Positions 25,766-33,758 of a DNA stretch of 64,000 nucleotides are shown one piece after another. The DNA lies in assembly GCF_004208525.1 (NCBI RefSeq), contig NZ_SGIT01000002.1, positions 1,240,001 through 1,304,000 of the forward strand, read 5' to 3'. Numbering within the stretch: position 1 is the stretch's first letter; each line of letters begins with the position of its first letter. Source of the stretch: Sphingobacterium corticibacterium (GTDB lineage: Bacteria; Bacteroidota; Bacteroidia; Sphingobacteriales; Sphingobacteriaceae). Position numbers and translations under genes: made by a program. The notes beneath the pieces were generated by a model that had not been told where the DNA came from, did no database searches, and worked only from the letters and a program-made list of their open reading frames with translations.

Positions 25766-26674
25766 ATGCAAACACTGGCTCCTATCATATTATTTGTATA
25801 CAACCGTCCTAAGCACACTAGACGGACGCTTGTGGCGTTGGAAAAGAATCTATTGGCCAAGGACTCCCTGTTATATATTATCTCGGATGCCGCGAAAAAT
25901 GCGGATGCCGTAGAAAATGTCAATCACGTTCGTGCTATTATCCGCGAACCTTGGGATTTTAAGCATATAACAATTATGGAGCGTCAAAAAAATTGGGGGC
26001 TTGCCGAAAATGTGATTGATGGCGTTACGAAAATCATTGAGGAGCATGGCAAAGCTATCATACTGGAAGATGATTTGGAGACCGCACCCTATGCGCTGAC
26101 CTATTTCAATGATGCACTACACTGTTACGAACATGACGAACGGGTTATGGAGATCAGTGGCTATATGTATCCGATAGAAAATCCAAAACGCTTGCCTAAA
26201 ACGTTCTTTTTTCGGGTAGCAAATAGTTGGGGTTGGGCCACATGGAAAAGAGCGTGGAAACAATTCAATCCCGACATCAATGCATTAACAAAGCATTTCA
26301 AGCGGAAAGATATAAGACGTTTTAGTATCGAAGGAACCGAAAATTTTTGGAAACAGGTTAAGGAATATAAAGCGGGAAAGATTAACTCTTGGGCTATCCG
26401 TTGGTATCTTTCTGTCTTCAATCAGGATGGTTTGGTACTCTACCCTCGACACTCTATGGTACAGAATATCGGAACAGACGGTTCGGGAACCCACTCGGAT
26501 ATAGACGATGTCTACCATGTGGAACTGGCGACCCAAAAGGTAAAGTATTTTCCGCGTGAAATCAGGGAGAACGAAAAGGCTTATGAGGCTATTAAACATT
26601 TTTATGCACATAGAAAAGGAAATATAGCCGAACGCTTAATCCGGTTTTTAATTAAAAAATTTGGGAGAAAATGA
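25766..26674 (+). CDS. Glycosyltransferase (GT-A fold, GNT-I-like)
   Basis: A 302-residue cytoplasmic sugar transferase. The N-terminus PIILFVYNRPKHTRRTLVAL and the metal/nucleotide-sugar segment ILEDDLETAPYALTYFNDAL mark a GT-A fold related to the eukaryotic GNT-I type. SWGWATWKRAWKQF is a conserved pattern of bacterial members in surface-glycan loci. No membrane segment is seen. Its stop overlaps the next glycosyltransferase start by four bases (ATGA), so the two are translated together. Donor and acceptor cannot be told from sequence. Confidence 0.85.
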   Translation: MQTLAPIILFVYNRPKHTRRTLVALEKNLLAKDSLLYIISDAAKNADAVENVNHVRAIIREPWDFKHITIMERQKNWGLAENVIDGVTKIIEEHGKAIILEDDLETAPYALTYFNDALHCYEHDERVMEISGYMYPIENPKRLPKTFFFRVANSWGWATWKRAWKQFNPDINALTKHFKRKDIRRFSIEGTENFWKQVKEYKAGKINSWAIRWYLSVFNQDGLVLYPRHSMVQNIGTDGSGTHSDIDDVYHVELATQKVKYFPREIRENEKAYEAIKHFYAHRKGNIAERLIRFLIKKFGRK

Positions 26675-27441
26675 CACCACAAATGAATAAACTTTTACCG
26701 AAAGTTTCTATTATCACTGTTGTCTACAATGATGTCCTTGGCATTGAACACACCATCCGATCGGTCATGAAACAAACCTATGTCGAATTGGAATATATTA
26801 TTATAGACGGCCTCTCTACCGACGGCACCCTTGATGTGATAGACCGATACAGAGAAGAGGTATCTATTGTCATTTCGGAAAAGGACCAGGGTATTTATGA
26901 CGCCATGAATAAGGGACTTTCTGTCGCCACCGGTGAGTACGTCCTGTTTCTCAATTCCGGGGATGAATTATATGAAGACACGACGCTGGAAAAAGTCTTT
27001 TCATCTGCAGAAAATGCAGATATTTATTACGGCGAAACGAAATTGATAGACGAAGAACGCAACATTATCGGTGATCGCCGTCATAAAACACCAAAACGTT
27101 TTGATTGGAAGTCGTTTCGCTATGGCATGAGTATCTGTCATCAAGCCATTTACGTAAAAAGAAGTATTACCGCACCTTATGATTTACAATACAAGCTCAG
27201 TGCGGATATCGATTGGGTCATCCGCGCTGCAAAAAAGGCTAATAAAATAGTGAACGTTAACCAATACGTGGCTAAATATCTTGTGGGAGGAACAACTCAA
27301 AAACGCCACCGACAAAGCTTGAAAGAACGTTATGCAATTTTTAAAAAGTACTATGGTACATTCGCCAACGTGGTTAATCATGGCGTTATCGCCGCTCGTC
27401 TTATTTTATACCGATTAAAACATGGCAAAACAAGAGAATAA
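26671..27441 (+). CDS. Glycosyltransferase family 2
   Basis: A 256-residue GT2 enzyme. VSIITVVYNDVLGIEHTIRS opens the fold, followed by YIIIDGLSTDGTLDVI, KDQGIYDAMNKGLSVATGEY and FLNSGDELYED, where SGD takes the place of the usual DxD. The order closely follows WcaA/colanic-acid-type GT2 transferases. It is co-translated with the preceding glycosyltransferase and overlaps the DUF3820 gene by 20 bases. An ATG four codons in (26683) is an alternative start. Substrates are unknown. Confidence 0.9.
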   Translation: MTPQMNKLLPKVSIITVVYNDVLGIEHTIRSVMKQTYVELEYIIIDGLSTDGTLDVIDRYREEVSIVISEKDQGIYDAMNKGLSVATGEYVLFLNSGDELYEDTTLEKVFSSAENADIYYGETKLIDEERNIIGDRRHKTPKRFDWKSFRYGMSICHQAIYVKRSITAPYDLQYKLSADIDWVIRAAKKANKIVNVNQYVAKYLVGGTTQKRHRQSLKERYAIFKKYYGTFANVVNHGVIAARLILYRLKHGKTRE

Positions 27442-27658
27442 CGTATTTAACCCCGAAATATTAGTAGAACTCGCGAATACCAAAATGCCTTTTGGCAAAT
27501 ACCAGGGTTGGTTACTATGTAATCTGCCGGAACCCTATCTGAACTGGTTTCGTCAAAAAGGATTTCCAAAAGGTAAACTCGGTATGCAATTGGCAACCCT
27601 TTATGAAATAAAGTTAAACGGTCTGGAATATCTACTCAAGCCCCTTATTAAGAAATAA
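27422..27658 (+). CDS. DUF3820 family small protein
   Basis: A 78-residue protein whose core MPFGKYQGWLLCNLPEPYL followed by WFRQKGFPKGKLGMQL matches DUF3820, a small family of unknown role sometimes related to nuclease-associated modules. It begins inside the end of the glycosyltransferase gene (20-base overlap) and is the last gene of that run. The link to polysaccharide synthesis is probably positional. Confidence 0.8.
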   Translation: MAKQENNVFNPEILVELANTKMPFGKYQGWLLCNLPEPYLNWFRQKGFPKGKLGMQLATLYEIKLNGLEYLLKPLIKK

Positions 27659-27697
27659 TAACGTTAAAATTATACATTTTTTTATGTCGCTCAAGCC

Positions 27698-27747
27698 GCG
27701 ACGTTGCTTTTACTTTTTTTACCTCAAAAAAAGTAAACAAAAAAAAT
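27698..27747 (+). repeat. Hairpin repeat element, copy C
   Basis: GCGACG at 27698-27703, then a perfect 12-bp inverted repeat (TTTACTTTTTTT at 27709-27720, AAAAAAAGTAAA at 27726-27737) with a 5-base loop ACCTC, then CAAAAAAAATCG. Same plan as copies A and B but with GTAAA in place of GAAC in the arms. It follows the DUF3820 stop by about 40 bases. Confidence 0.5.
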
Positions 27748-27990
27748 CGCCACTTTAAAATTTGATGCGTCCCTCCACCCCGTACTTTTCCCGCATCGAG
27801 AATAGTTTTGATGGAATGTGAAGTGCACTAATAATATTTCTACATATTCAAAATTTTATATGTGGCATTAGAAGTTAAATAAGGGATAATACAATTGCAC
27901 CGTTCCCTCCTTAACTTTAACTGTCGCATCCGGATTTTTGAGGTCTGTAGAGACTCATTCTCGCACTATCCATTATCTCAAACATCCGAC

Positions 27991-28035
27991 GCGACGAGGT
28001 TTTGGTTCTTTTTACGGGAAAAAGAACATAAAAAT
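27991..28035 (+). repeat. Hairpin repeat element, copy B
   Basis: GCGACGA, then TTTTGGTTC as in copy A, a perfect 9-bp inverted repeat (GTTCTTTTT at 28005-28013, AAAAAGAAC at 28019-28027) with a 5-base loop ACGGG, then ATAAAAATC. Like copy A it leads directly into a -7 box, here that of trhO. Confidence 0.6.
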
Positions 28036-28038
28036 CTT

Positions 28039-28046
28039 TATTTTTG
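28039..28046 (+). promoter_or_regulatory. Putative -7 box for trhO
   Basis: TATTTTTG matches TAnnTTTG, 46 bases before the ATG at 28093. The upstream position of a -33 element is occupied by the right arm of repeat copy B. Confidence 0.45.
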
Positions 28047-28092
28047 CAATTGAATTATTTTTTAACATTAAACGCCGTTTGCAGCGGTATCA

Positions 28093-29085
28093 ATGAATAT
28101 GGCAAAATATCAAACACTACTGTACTATTGTTACAGTCCAATCGAAAACGCAGAACGATTTGCTGCGGAACATCTCGAATTTTGTAAATCACTTGGTCTC
28201 GTAGGTCGTATCATCGTCGCCGATGAAGGGCTGAACGGTACCGTTTCTGGAACATCAGCGGCTTGTCAAGCCTATATGGAGGCTGTACATGCCGATGAGC
28301 GATTCCGTAAAACAGATTTTAAAATCGATGACGTCGATGAACCATCTTTTATCAAGATGCACTGTCGGTACAAATCCGAGATCGTACATTCTGGGTTACG
28401 CAACCCAGCGATAATTGACCCTAATAAGAAGACAGGCAAACACTTAGAGCCGAAGGACTTCCTAGAGATGAAAGACCAGGAAGACGTCGTTATTTTGGAC
28501 GTACGTTCCAATTACGAGCATGCCGTAGGTCGATTTAAAAATGCCGTGACACTAGACATAGAGAACTTTCGCGAATTTCCGGAAAAGGTCAAGGAATTAG
28601 AACAATATAAAGACAAAAAAATACTGACCTATTGTACTGGAGGAATCAAATGTGAAAAAGCTTCTGCTTTATTGCTAAAAGAAGGTTTTAAAGACGTTTA
28701 TCAACTGCATGGAGGCATCATTAAGTACGGTAAGGAAGTTGAGGGTAAAGATTTCGAAGGGCAGTGTTACGTGTTTGACAACCGTGTTACGGTAGATGTC
28801 AATACCGTTAATCCCTCTGTCGTATCTACCTGCAGAAATTGCGGAAAGGTGACTTCGAAGATGATCAATTGTGCCAACCCCGAGTGTAACGAGCACTTCA
28901 CGCAATGTGACGCATGTGGTTGGGAAATGGATGGTTGCTGTTCGGTGGTATGTATGGAGCACCCTCGTAAACGGACTTATGACGGTACAGGCTACTATGT
29001 AAAAGTACCTCAACCGGTCAATATAGAAAAAATCAGCAAAAGAAAACATAAGAACCGGCCGGCAGGACAGCAGGCTAAAGCTTAA
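28093..29085 (+). CDS. trhO: tRNA uridine hydroxylase TrhO (rhodanese-like, YceA)
   Basis: A 330-residue protein of the YceA/TrhO family, which uses oxygen to form 5-hydroxyuridine at position 34 of tRNA. The N-terminal acylphosphatase-like domain has VADEGLNGTVSG, the rhodanese domain has VILDVRSNYEHAVGRF and the active-site cysteine in YCTGGIKCEKAS (about 181), and the C-terminal Cys-rich domain has CRNCGKVTSKMINC and CDACGWEMDGCC, probably zinc binding. Length is normal for the longer form of the family. An ATG two codons in is an alternative start. The histidine kinase gene follows after 30 bases. Confidence 0.93.
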   Translation: MNMAKYQTLLYYCYSPIENAERFAAEHLEFCKSLGLVGRIIVADEGLNGTVSGTSAACQAYMEAVHADERFRKTDFKIDDVDEPSFIKMHCRYKSEIVHSGLRNPAIIDPNKKTGKHLEPKDFLEMKDQEDVVILDVRSNYEHAVGRFKNAVTLDIENFREFPEKVKELEQYKDKKILTYCTGGIKCEKASALLLKEGFKDVYQLHGGIIKYGKEVEGKDFEGQCYVFDNRVTVDVNTVNPSVVSTCRNCGKVTSKMINCANPECNEHFTQCDACGWEMDGCCSVVCMEHPRKRTYDGTGYYVKVPQPVNIEKISKRKHKNRPAGQQAKA

Positions 29086-29115
29086 CGGTTAAACTTTAAC
29101 TTAAATACAGTAGCC

Positions 29116-31239
29116 GTGCCAACAAGTAAGAAAACATTTTTACTGCGAAAAGTACTTATCGGTGCAATTATTGCCATTTTTGCATACCTAAGTACTGTCT
29201 TTATTTACCAGTATATAGCCTACCAGAAAGTCAAGGAACGTCTTGATGCTGCTTATGCATTTGGGTTAAAGCAGTCTTCTACGTTATACCAGCTGTTTTC
29301 AGTTTATGGCGAAGCAGATAATCGTTTTAGACAATATACAGTAGATTTTGATCAGGAGACCTACAACGAATATCGGACGAAACTTGATACAATTAAATTA
29401 TATCTTGACACATTGTCTAATAGTCCTACGGGAAACATATCTCTACAACACAGCAACGCTGATATACAAAAAAGAGACCTTTTGGCGGGGGAATTCGCAG
29501 CGCTTAAAAAGATCGTTAATGATCTTGTTTTCATGGCACAGGATTCCCTATCAGCATTAACCCAAAGCCAAAAGGTTATGCCACCGAGGCATGTTTCAAC
29601 AGACGCTGTTATGCGTAAAATTCTTAACGATACCGCCCTCAACAAAGTGAACGTAGATACTGCGGTGCGCAAAAAACAAAGTCTATTCAATCGTGTTTTT
29701 AATGCGAAGGATGACACCTTGCTAAATTCTGCGATCACCCAACAATTTAATACCCATCAAATTGAGGTACTGCAACGCAATGTCGAGAACCTGATTGTAC
29801 AGAACCAAACAAGCTATAACCGAGGTATGCGCACATTACAGCAAAATTTCGCTGTAATGCGACAAAAAGAGCGTAATCTGATACAAGCAAATTACCTACT
29901 GTTAAACAATCTGCGCACAGGCGTAGAAAAAATACAAGAATTGGAGCGTGCCTCGATACGAGAAGCAGAAGCTAAAGATCTGGAACTATATCAAGAAAAT
30001 ATAGATCAGCTTCGCGGACAGCTTATCATCTCGCTATCGGTCATGTTGCTTATGATTCTATTTATTCTTTACTATCAATCCAAAGCAACGACGTACGAAA
30101 AGAAACTGGAAAAAGAAAAGGATTATGCGGCAAAAGTTGCAGAGGAAAAGACAAGCGTTTTAGCCAACATAAGCCACGAAGTAAGATCGCCTATTAATTC
30201 GCTCCTAGGGATTATCGATATCTTACGGAAGAATGGCAGTAAGGATACTATTCAGCCCGAATACTTAGATTCTGCGGCACATGAAATCTCCGTCATCAAT
30301 AGCACGGTGAACGACATCCTGAACCTTAGCAAGCTAGAAGTAGGGGCATTGGAAGTAAAAAATGAATACTTTTCTCCTTATCGGCTATTATTAGACATTA
30401 TAAACCTGCATACCTATCAGGCACGAAAGAAAGGGCTATCTTTAAAACAACAAATAGATATTGACCCCAAATTGGAAATTTACAGCAGCTCCTTCCGGAT
30501 AAGACAAATCGTCTCTAACTTGATTAGCAATGCGATAAAGTACACACCCAAAGGCGAAGTCAGCGTAAAAACATATACAAAAAAAGTAGGCAGTCAAGAT
30601 ACACTTTTTGTAGAAGTGAAAGATACAGGCTTAGGCATCGCGCCCGAGCACCAATCTCAAATTTTCCGGCAATATTACATGACGGACAACAGGAGTAAAA
30701 CGAAGGGCTTTGGTCTTGGGCTTTATATTTCTAAATTGCTATCGGAACAATTGCAAGGGGATATCACATTAAACAGCACTGTTGGAAAAGGCTCTACCTT
30801 TACTCTATCGGTACCGATTAAACAACTACGTCTGGAAGACACTGCGTCGAAAGTTTATACCCTGGCCGACCTCCCAAAAGACATACAGCTCGTGTTGGTA
30901 GATGACAACAGGATCAATATTCTCTATTTAAAACATTATTTCAAAGACTTTCCAAACGTATATACGTTTGAAAAAGCGCAGGATGCGTTGACATTCATAC
31001 AACAGCACCCCGTAGATGCCGTTATCACAGATATCTCGATGCCAGAGATCGACGGTTGGGATGTATTGCGAGAAATCCGGAATAATCCGGAAAAAGAGGA
31101 CGTTAAAGTAATTGCGTTCACCGCAGATACGATGCACCTGGAAGGCGAGATGAAGAAAAGTCAAACGTATGTCTTCGACTGTATCTTAAGCAAACCATTG
31201 GATGAGCATCAGCTCGTTGCTTGTATTATCGCGTAAAAC
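29116..31239 (+). CDS. Hybrid sensor histidine kinase with C-terminal receiver domain
   Basis: A 706-residue inner-membrane sensor. Membrane segments at about 10-30 and 301-321 bracket a helical periplasmic domain of about 270 residues. A HisKA domain follows with phospho-His in ANISHEVRSPINSLLG (about 354), then the HATPase (IVSNLISNAIKYTPKGE, VKDTGLGIAPEHQSQIF, GFGLGLYISKLL), then a receiver domain with the phospho-Asp in DAVITDISMPEIDGWDVL (about 638). No output domain is fused and no regulator gene adjoins, so it may act through a separate phosphotransfer protein. The start is GTG at 29116; no early ATG fits. Signal sensed is unknown. Confidence 0.9.
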
Positions 31240-31249
31240 TATTATTGTT

Positions 31250-32014
31250 TTATCGAAGTTCCAACAACACCGGACAGTGATCGGAATGCACAGCAGAAGG
31301 CATAATCTCTGCCCTAACTATGCTGTCTGCCAACGACGTAGAAACCATATTATAATCAATCCGCCAGCCGAGATTTCTCGCTCGTGCCCCAGCACGATAG
31401 CTCCACCAAGTATAATGATGCGGTTGGGGGTTTAAATGCCGAAAGGAGTCTACATATCCAGAATTGATAAAATTTTCCATCCATTCACGTTCCGCTGGCA
31501 AGAATCCAGAACTATTTGCATTGGACTTTGGATTATGAATATCAATGGCACGATGGCATATATTATAATCACCCGAAATCACTAGTTTTGGCTTTTCCTG
31601 CAAGAGCTTATCACTATATATCTGAAAATCATCTAAGAAACGGTATTTGAAGTCCTGTCGTATATCACCTGTTGTTCCAGAAGGAAAATATACACTCATC
31701 ACGGATACATCGTCAAAATCAGCACGAATGGTACGCCCTTCAAAGTCATAATCTTCATGCCCACAACCATATTCCACATGTTTAGGTGTAATCCGCGTAA
31801 AAATAGCCGTACCACTATAACCTTTCTTTTGTGCCGGGTACCAATAGTGCTCATATCCCATCTGTTCCAATAAGAGAATTTCTGGGATTTGGTCTTGCGT
31901 AGCTTTAATTTCCTGCAAGCAAACGACATCTGCATTCACTATTTTCATCCAGCCCAACCAATCTTTTTTAAGAGCAGCGCGCAAGCCGTTTACGTTATAG
32001 GTTATGATCTTCAT
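31250..32014 (-). CDS. xth: Exodeoxyribonuclease III
   Basis: A 254-residue endonuclease/exonuclease/phosphatase-fold enzyme of base-excision repair that cleaves at abasic sites. Motifs in order: MKIITYNVNGLRAAL, VVCLQEIKATQDQIPE (metal Glu), VMSVYFPSGT, VISGDYNICHRAIDIHNPKS, and the C-terminal RIDYNMVSTSLAD and SDHCPVLLEL with the catalytic Asp-His. It is complete and of normal length. It starts 27 bases after the cyclophilin stop and converges with the histidine kinase. Confidence 0.96.
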   Translation of the reverse strand: MKIITYNVNGLRAALKKDWLGWMKIVNADVVCLQEIKATQDQIPEILLLEQMGYEHYWYPAQKKGYSGTAIFTRITPKHVEYGCGHEDYDFEGRTIRADFDDVSVMSVYFPSGTTGDIRQDFKYRFLDDFQIYSDKLLQEKPKLVISGDYNICHRAIDIHNPKSNANSSGFLPAEREWMENFINSGYVDSFRHLNPQPHHYTWWSYRAGARARNLGWRIDYNMVSTSLADSIVRAEIMPSAVHSDHCPVLLELR

Positions 32015-32041
32015 TGTTCTATTTGTAAAGAGGTTAAGAAG

Positions 32042-32806
32042 TTAATAATACCGCGAGTGGAAAAGATCAAAAAACTTAGTCAAAAAGCCTGTCTTGGGAG
32101 AGAGTCCTTCCATTTCCCGTTCAAGATTTAACGCCTCTCTTCTAGTCAGTAACTTCATCGACATCCGCACATCCTCCAATGGACGATCTCGTTCATCTGT
32201 TTCTACAACCGCAATCTTATCGATGGTTTCTACACCTTGCAATAGTTCTCCAAACACCGTATAATTTCCATCTAGGTGTGGTGCTCCTCCAATCGTCGAA
32301 TACAGTTCTCTTTGCTGTGCAGTCAGCTTCTTTCCTTTCAATCGAAATTCCTCTAAAGAATCTAATGACGCAGATGAGAACACGCGTCCCTGTACTAAAT
32401 AAAACTGAGAAGCCGAGGACTGCTTTGCAGGGTTATCATCTCGTGCAGCACCGATTGTTCCTTTTTTATGCATAAGGCCCTCCTGAATCTCTGCAGGAAT
32501 CTTGTAATCGGGTCCTCCGTCACCAAGCGACTGCTTTTGTGCGGCATAACGTGAGTTAGGATCGCCACCCTGCACCATAAAGTTCTGGATAACCCGATGA
32601 AACATCAAATCTTCATAGTAACCCTCTTTAACCAACTTAACGAAATTATCCCGATGTTTGGGTGTTTCGTTATACAGCTTCAATAAACAAGCGCCTTTGT
32701 CCGTTGTTATCGATACATAATGATATTGCGGTGTTTTCGCCCACGCCCCTGTAACCAGAAACATGCCCAACATAAGTATGCCTATCTCCCTAAAATATTT
32801 CTTCAT
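32042..32806 (-). CDS. Cyclophilin-type peptidylprolyl isomerase, exported
   Basis: A 254-residue protein with a signal peptide (to about residue 23, LVTGAWAK) followed by a cyclophilin domain: ETPKHRDNFVKLVKEGYY, FHRVIQNFMVQGGDPNS (with the catalytic Arg), HKKGTIGAARDDNPAKQSSASQ, and YTVFGELLQGVETIDKIA. It would assist folding of proteins in the periplasm. An insertion (PDYKIPAEIQEG) is usual in Bacteroidota members. It lies 9 bases after a small conserved gene and 27 bases before xth. Confidence 0.94.
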   Translation of the reverse strand: MKKYFREIGILMLGMFLVTGAWAKTPQYHYVSITTDKGACLLKLYNETPKHRDNFVKLVKEGYYEDLMFHRVIQNFMVQGGDPNSRYAAQKQSLGDGGPDYKIPAEIQEGLMHKKGTIGAARDDNPAKQSSASQFYLVQGRVFSSASLDSLEEFRLKGKKLTAQQRELYSTIGGAPHLDGNYTVFGELLQGVETIDKIAVVETDERDRPLEDVRMSMKLLTRREALNLEREMEGLSPKTGFLTKFFDLFHSRYY

Positions 32807-32815
32807 AAATACAAA

Positions 32816-33166
32816 TTACGATAAGGTATAGGTATCCTGAAAATAATCAATAATCAACGATTTTAGAATCATCTCTTGTTCCAACAACGTATAGTTGGGA
32901 ATGGCCTTTATTAAATCCCAATGCGGCCACCCCTCTTCATCCAATCCTCTCAGTTCGTAGAAGCCCATAGCGCTAAACAAACGACAAGTAGCAATATGCA
33001 TAAGCTCTTCTTTTTGCCGTTTAGAAAACTGCTGTGGTCCTTTTCCAAGTTCTTGGACACCGATGAGAAAAAGCATAACTTTAATATCGGGAAGTTCCAT
33101 CTCGAAGTCACTTGCAATAACACGTTGCAGCTCCGTCCATTTTTTATTAATCTCCGATGCTTTCAT
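32816..33166 (-). CDS. Small conserved protein of unknown function
   Basis: A 116-residue soluble protein, rich in helix-forming residues, with no signal peptide. Noticeable sequence: ELPDIKVMLFLIGVQELGKG, then RQKEELMHIATCRLFSAMGFYE, and WPHWDLIKAIPNY. Not assigned to a named family. Its tight placement between the LMW phosphatase (20 bases) and the cyclophilin (9 bases) on the same strand, together with ordinary codon use, supports a real gene. Confidence 0.8.
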   Translation of the reverse strand: MKASEINKKWTELQRVIASDFEMELPDIKVMLFLIGVQELGKGPQQFSKRQKEELMHIATCRLFSAMGFYELRGLDEEGWPHWDLIKAIPNYTLLEQEMILKSLIIDYFQDTYTLS

Positions 33167-33186
33167 ACGTTAGCAAAAGTAGGGAA

Positions 33187-33624
33187 TTATTTACGCAGTT
33201 CACGAATAAGTTCGCGACAGCGTTTCTCGATCATATGGTACACAGGCTCAAACTGATTCTCATCGAAATACGGATCCGGCACGATATCTTTCAACAAAAA
33301 CATACGCACTTTGGCCCTGTCTTCATCACATTCCGCCAGTCCCGTAACGTCTCGAAAGTTGTTGTTGTCCATTACATAGATGTGATCATAGCGTTCAAAA
33401 AAATCTCGTTGGAACCATTGGGCTCGTTGTTGCGTTATATCCACCCCATATTTCTTCGCCACCGCTATGGAACGCTTGTCTGGTTGATGTCCCACATGCC
33501 AATCGCCCGTTCCCGCGGAATCTATTTCCCAGTCCAACCCCTCCTGTTCCACTAGATGCTGCATGACCCCATGTGCCAGTGGAGATCGACAGATATTACC
33601 TAAACAAACCATCAAAATCTTCAT
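33187..33624 (-). CDS. Low molecular weight protein tyrosine phosphatase
   Basis: A 145-residue phosphatase. The N-terminal signature MVCLGNICRSPLAHGVM carries the C(x5)R loop (Cys7, Arg13), and the general-acid loop VPDPYFDENQFEPVY lies near the C-terminus. Relatives dephosphorylate tyrosine kinases such as those controlling capsule export. A polysaccharide locus lies about 6 kb away, but no tyrosine kinase gene is adjacent, so its target is unknown. It follows the degP terminator. Confidence 0.95.
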   Translation of the reverse strand: MKILMVCLGNICRSPLAHGVMQHLVEQEGLDWEIDSAGTGDWHVGHQPDKRSIAVAKKYGVDITQQRAQWFQRDFFERYDHIYVMDNNNFRDVTGLAECDEDRAKVRMFLLKDIVPDPYFDENQFEPVYHMIEKRCRELIRELRK

Positions 33625-33694
33625 GCTTCTAAAATAACGCTATTCTTTTGAATACAAAAGGTAATCCAGAAAGTTGATACCTATATGATAAAAA

Positions 33695-33727
33695 ACGCGT
33701 CATCTACTTTTTCAGCAGATGACGCGT
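33695..33727 (-). terminator. Rho-independent terminator of degP
   Basis: A perfect 11-bp GC-containing inverted repeat (ACGCGTCATCT at 33695-33705, AGATGACGCGT at 33717-33727), 11-base loop, followed on the minus strand by TTTTTATC. It lies 31 bases after the degP stop and is the clearest terminator in the window. Confidence 0.88.
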
Positions 33728-33758
33728 ATCTATTTTATGATGTAATCGATGATCGCTA

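Larger units (their letters stand above)
27659..28092. other. 434-base intergenic region with two hairpin repeats
   Basis: No convincing open frame, tRNA or other RNA gene was found between the DUF3820 gene and trhO. The region carries repeat copy C near its left end and copy B near its right end, with about 240 bases of unremarkable sequence between them, then the trhO promoter. Confidence 0.7.

Noticed and set aside
27709..27737. Repeat copy C hairpin as a terminator for the DUF3820 gene
   Set aside because: The stem is almost wholly A/T and is not followed by a T run on the plus strand; its similarity to copies A and B explains it better.
27659..28092. A tRNA or small RNA gene in the longest intergenic gap
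   Set aside because: No cloverleaf or anticodon-arm pattern was seen by eye; only the two hairpin repeats and a promoter stand out.
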